The notes beneath the pieces are model-generated. The model was not told the DNA's origin, did no database searches, and was given only the letters and a program-made list of their open reading frames with translations. Made by a program: the position numbers and the translations under genes. Positions 61,102-64,000 of a stretch of DNA of 64,000 bases are shown here, in pieces. The DNA is taken from assembly GCA_964625855.1 (NCBI GenBank), contig CAZVFC010000022.1, positions 1-64,000 of the forward strand, in the 5' to 3' direction. Numbering within the stretch: the first letter of the stretch is position 1; each line of letters begins with the position of its first letter. Source of the stretch: JAPLUA01 sp964625855. Lineage in GTDB: Bacteria; Verrucomicrobiota; Verrucomicrobiia; Limisphaerales; UBA8199.

Positions 61102-64000
61102 CTGACGAAGAACCTGGCCGGGCACCTTGCCATTTTGCTGGCGGCCACGGCCAACGTGCCGGCGGCGCTGACCAACGGCCTGACTCATCACTGGAACTTC
61201 GACGAGGGCCCGGACTGGCACGACGCGGCGTTCGGGTCCGTGGCGACGGTTACCAATGCCCTGGACCTGGCCGGGGGCTGGGATGCCGGCCTGGTGAATC
61301 TGAGCGGCAGCAACTGGGTTTCGGGCCGGCAGTTCACCTGCGTGCGGTTGCCGGGCAGCTCGGCCTGGCTGGACGTGGGGCAGAATCTGGGGAGCGAGCT
61401 GGGGGGAACCGCCTCGCTGTCGTTTTGGCTGCGCACCACGCAGGCCGGGGGTGCCAGCGAATGGAGCGCTCCGGGCATCGCGGGCGCGGCGGATAACACT
61501 CACGCCGGCGGCATTCAGTGGGGGTGGCTGGATACGAACGGCTGCCTGGCCCTGAGCGCCGACGGCACGCTGCTGGGGCGCACCGCTCGGCCCGTTAACG
61601 ACGGGAAGTGGCATTTCGTGGTGCTGACCCGCGAGGCGGGTTCGGGGGCGGCGCAGGTCTATTTGGACGGTGGGCTGAGCGATGCGCGTTCCGGCCCCGC
61701 CGGCAACCGCACGCTGGCCTTCCGGAGCCTCGGGCGGATTGAGTCGCCCGCGGGCAGCGCCAGCGTCTTTGCCGGCCGGCTCGATGAGGTCACCGTGTTT
61801 AGCCGCGTCATCACCGCCAGTGAGGTGCTGACGCTCGGGACCAATTGTGCGCCGAAGACCTGGGACCTCACGACGGAAGGGGTTAACCACCGGCCGTTCA
61901 CCACGGCCAGTGTTTTCGCGCGCGCCTATGACGTGGAGCGCGACGCGATCAGTGTGCGGGCCTGGACCCAGCCGTTGCACGGCAGCGTCACGTATAACGG
62001 CGATGGGTCCTTCACCTACTCGGCCAATGCCGGGTACCTGGGCAAAGATAGTTTTGCCGTGGTGGTGCAGGATGGCCAGGGCGGTTTTCATCGTTCGATG
62101 ATGAACGTCGCGGTAATGAGCGAGCCGCCCGGGGGAGGGGGAGTGCCCGTCACCCAGTTCACCAATTTCGCGGCTCTGCAAGCGGCCGGGACCAACTTGT
62201 ATTACAGCGGCTGGCGCATCCCCCGGGCCGTTGACTGGAATAGGGACGGCAAGACCGATCTTATGATTGGCGCCGGCGGGTATGTCTGGCTCCACACGAA
62301 CGTCGGCACGGCGGCTGAGCCGGCCTTCGCGCCGGGCGTTAAGGTCCAAGCGGCTGGTGCGGACATTTACGCGGGCACCGGCAGTTCGCCGATCACGCTG
62401 GCGGACATGACGGGCGACGGGGTGGCGGACCTGGTTCTCGCCGATTCGAGCAGCAAGCTCCGGGTGTATCGCAACACCGCCGGCTCGAACGCCACGCCGG
62501 TCTATGCGGCCTACGTCACGGTGAAGAATGCGGGCGGAACGGACTTTGTGCTGCCGGACCGCCGGTTCGACCTGGGGGACTGGGACGGCGACGGCAAGCC
62601 CGATCTGGTCACCGGTACTTTCAGCGGCGACATGAAGCTCTACCTCAACGCAGGCACCGGCGCTGACCCGCGCTTCAACACGGGTGCCACGCTCGTGTCC
62701 GATTCGTATCAACTGTATCCGCGGCTTTACGATTTGAACGGCAACGGCCTGGTGGATTTCCTGCGCGGCATCAATTGGGGCAGTATCGTATATTGGCGCG
62801 ATGCCGGGACGCGCGGTCTGGTGAGTTCGGCCACGCTGAACCTCACCGATCCGGGCGGCGCCAGCCCCGACCTGCACGCCCTGACCGATGGCGCGATGGT
62901 GGATTTCGGCGACTTCAATGGGGACGGGGTGCTGGATCTGCTGGTGGGCGGGCATGCCAGTTCGAGCGTTTACCTTGCCTTCGGCAAAATCCAGACCATT
63001 GAGCAAAGCCTGGCGGCGATCGAAGCGATCTATGATGCGCACCCGGCGGACGTTGGCGTGGTCCTGAGCGCGAACACCAACGCGCTGCTGAACGTGGTCA
63101 ACAACCACACCTGGAACCTGATCTCCTACCTCCAGAACGGGACGCTCGGCACGCGCGAGGCGCTCTATGCCGCGCTGACGAACCATATCGGGAAGTATGG
63201 GTTCCTGAAGTACCAAGCGCTGGACACGGCGAGCTTTCACCACGTGCCGAGCATTGCGCTCCAGAACTGGGTGCTGCTCGAGTACGCGCTGGCGGACACG
63301 CCGACGCGGCGCACGAACATCGCGGACGTGATGGGGTTGACCGGCACCATGCGGCTCCTCTTTTTGGAGACCGGCCTGGGGTTGGGCGACAACGGGCAAT
63401 CCTATCCTGCCACCTACGGCACCATCCGCGACTTCCAACGCCGCCACCCGCGCGAGCTGTTTCCGGATGCAATCCTCACCACGGACCAGCTTTATGGCGA
63501 CGGCCGGGGCGGGTTCGTCTGGACGCCCAACAGCACCAAGAACACGTTTGGGCAATGGGCGCTTGGGCCGGCGAACGAGTGGGCCGGAGATTTGACCACG
63601 GCCATCGAGAAGGTGCTCGGGGCGGGCGCGGCCAGCGGAGATTACTTCACGTTCGTGATGGGCCACGAGGTCTGCCACTCGCTCGACGGGTATGTGAACG
63701 GGCGCGCGAACAAAGACTTGCGGCGGCGCTGGGGGCTGATGCTCTGCACCGCGGCCGGGCCGGACGTTATTCCCGGCGCGGACGGTTGGTGGGATTGGAC
63801 CGCCACCAAGTCGAATTTCCAGGCCAAGGGCTACTGGGACGGGGTGGCCGCCAACTGGAATGCCGCGTGGTCGAACTATTGGGCAACCGGAGTCGGCGCG
63901 CCGTTCCGGAATCTGTCGTTTATGCGCGGGGGAATTGACTGGTTCATGGGCGCTCCGCAAGAGTCGCTGGCGACGCAGGCGAATCATCATTGGGCCAACG
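61102..64000 (+). CDS. giant secreted LamG / FG-GAP protein with HEXXH domain (3' end beyond window)
   Basis: The frame is open from before 61102 to the window end with no stop. A signal-like segment (NLAGHLAILLAATANVPAA) follows a possible CTG start at 61102; the true start is uncertain. In order: a LamG domain (about 25-250: LTHHWNFDEGPDWHDAA, ASLSFWLRTTQAGG, GKWHFVVLTREAG, RLDEVTVFSRVITASEV), a cadherin-like Ig module (GSVTYNGDGSFTYSANAGYLGKDSFAVVVQDGQG) and four FG-GAP/VCBS repeats (DWNRDGKTDLMIG, DMTGDGVADLVLAD, DWDGDGKPDLVTG, DFNGDGVLDLLVGG). An alpha-rich region with HEVCHSLDGYVNG (about residues 855-867), a possible zinc-peptidase site, comes last. It is likely a surface hydrolase or binding protein. 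The 3' part is cut off. Confidence 0.8.
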   Translation, partial: MTKNLAGHLAILLAATANVPAALTNGLTHHWNFDEGPDWHDAAFGSVATVTNALDLAGGWDAGLVNLSGSNWVSGRQFTCVRLPGSSAWLDVGQNLGSELGGTASLSFWLRTTQAGGASEWSAPGIAGAADNTHAGGIQWGWLDTNGCLALSADGTLLGRTARPVNDGKWHFVVLTREAGSGAAQVYLDGGLSDARSGPAGNRTLAFRSLGRIESPAGSASVFAGRLDEVTVFSRVITASEVLTLGTNCAPKTWDLTTEGVNHRPFTTASVFARAYDVERDAISVRAWTQPLHGSVTYNGDGSFTYSANAGYLGKDSFAVVVQDGQGGFHRSMMNVAVMSEPPGGGGVPVTQFTNFAALQAAGTNLYYSGWRIPRAVDWNRDGKTDLMIGAGGYVWLHTNVGTAAEPAFAPGVKVQAAGADIYAGTGSSPITLADMTGDGVADLVLADSSSKLRVYRNTAGSNATPVYAAYVTVKNAGGTDFVLPDRRFDLGDWDGDGKPDLVTGTFSGDMKLYLNAGTGADPRFNTGATLVSDSYQLYPRLYDLNGNGLVDFLRGINWGSIVYWRDAGTRGLVSSATLNLTDPGGASPDLHALTDGAMVDFGDFNGDGVLDLLVGGHASSSVYLAFGKIQTIEQSLAAIEAIYDAHPADVGVVLSANTNALLNVVNNHTWNLISYLQNGTLGTREALYAALTNHIGKYGFLKYQALDTASFHHVPSIALQNWVLLEYALADTPTRRTNIADVMGLTGTMRLLFLETGLGLGDNGQSYPATYGTIRDFQRRHPRELFPDAILTTDQLYGDGRGGFVWTPNSTKNTFGQWALGPANEWAGDLTTAIEKVLGAGAASGDYFTFVMGHEVCHSLDGYVNGRANKDLRRRWGLMLCTAAGPDVIPGADGWWDWTATKSNFQAKGYWDGVAANWNAAWSNYWATGVGAPFRNLSFMRGGIDWFMGAPQESLATQANHHWAN

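Noticed and set aside
61096..63990. 964-codon open frame on the minus strand
   Set aside because: It is exactly antisense to the LamG/FG-GAP/HEXXH gene, whose plus-strand frame has clear domain motifs. The minus frame is Arg/Gly/Val-rich with no recognisable domain, a GC-rich shadow.

Overview
The window looks like a chromosome or MAG fragment from a free-living Verrucomicrobiota bacterium of the Pedosphaera/Limisphaerales type. The pointers are high GC, exported proteins ending in PEP-CTERM sorting signals, isolated DUF1559-like prepilins with an almost invariant FTLIELLVVIAII start, giant LamG/Ig-fold secreted proteins, a beta-propeller (reg_prop) histidine kinase, and many sugar-related genes. 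Lineage is inferred from these family signatures only; there is no rRNA or tRNA gene here to confirm it.

Layout. 1-0.86 kb: the 3' catalytic core of an apparently ORF-less group II intron. 1.2-4.8 kb: sugar-acid type MFS transporter, exported EEP-fold hydrolase and FAD oxidoreductase. 4.7-6.9 kb (minus): TerC, a voltage-gated cation channel and a PGPGW protein, joined by two ATGA overlaps. 7.2-11.5 kb: a broken B12-binding MerR regulator tail and an SRPBCC gene, facing a five-gene stress-type operon (YugP peptidase, HPF, site-2 protease, TspO, CIA30) that diverges from an NhaR-like LysR gene. 12.5-17.6 kb (minus): ACT protein, phenylacetate-CoA ligase, a 26-bp perfect inverted repeat and a DUF2339 membrane protein. 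18.2-20.9 kb: exported PEP-CTERM and CBM-like proteins. 21.7-25.4 kb: MacA-like adaptor and two FtsX/MacB-type permeases, without an ATPase. 25.9-28.5 kb: rpsB, tsf, infC. 28.7-34.4 kb: prepilin, CDF transporter, Gfo/Idh/MocA remnant, sialate O-acetylesterase, PEP-CTERM protein. 34.6-42.4 kb: response regulator, reg_prop sensor kinase and a divergent Ig/LamG giant, with an identical 18-bp site upstream of both regulator genes. 42.5-44.4 kb: prepilin and exported sugar isomerase.

The main biological content is 44.6-60.8 kb, which reads as a locus for sialylated mucin-type (core-1) O-glycans. It encodes N-acetylneuraminate lyase, a GntR/LacI-type regulator, AGE epimerase, a kelch-type sialate mutarotase, a UroD-like protein, a secreted GH101 endo-alpha-N-acetylgalactosaminidase, a sugar-porter MFS with an extra extracytoplasmic domain, an exported HEXXH peptidase, a GH112 galacto-/lacto-N-biose phosphorylase and an N-acetylhexosamine 1-kinase (NahK). 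GH101 would release Gal-beta1,3-GalNAc, the MFS protein would import it, and GH112 plus NahK would convert it to Gal-1-P and GalNAc-1-P. The nan genes would convert sialic acid to pyruvate and GlcNAc. This is the bifidobacterial galacto-N-biose route in a different phylum, merged with sialate catabolism. No GH33 sialidase or GalT-type enzyme is visible.

The most unusual non-coding feature is a pair of hairpins (21268-21367 and 60960-61048). Each is built from four direct 11-bp units followed by four inverted ones, and base differences between the two copies are matched on both arms. The window ends inside a secreted LamG/FG-GAP/HEXXH gene that begins just after the second hairpin.
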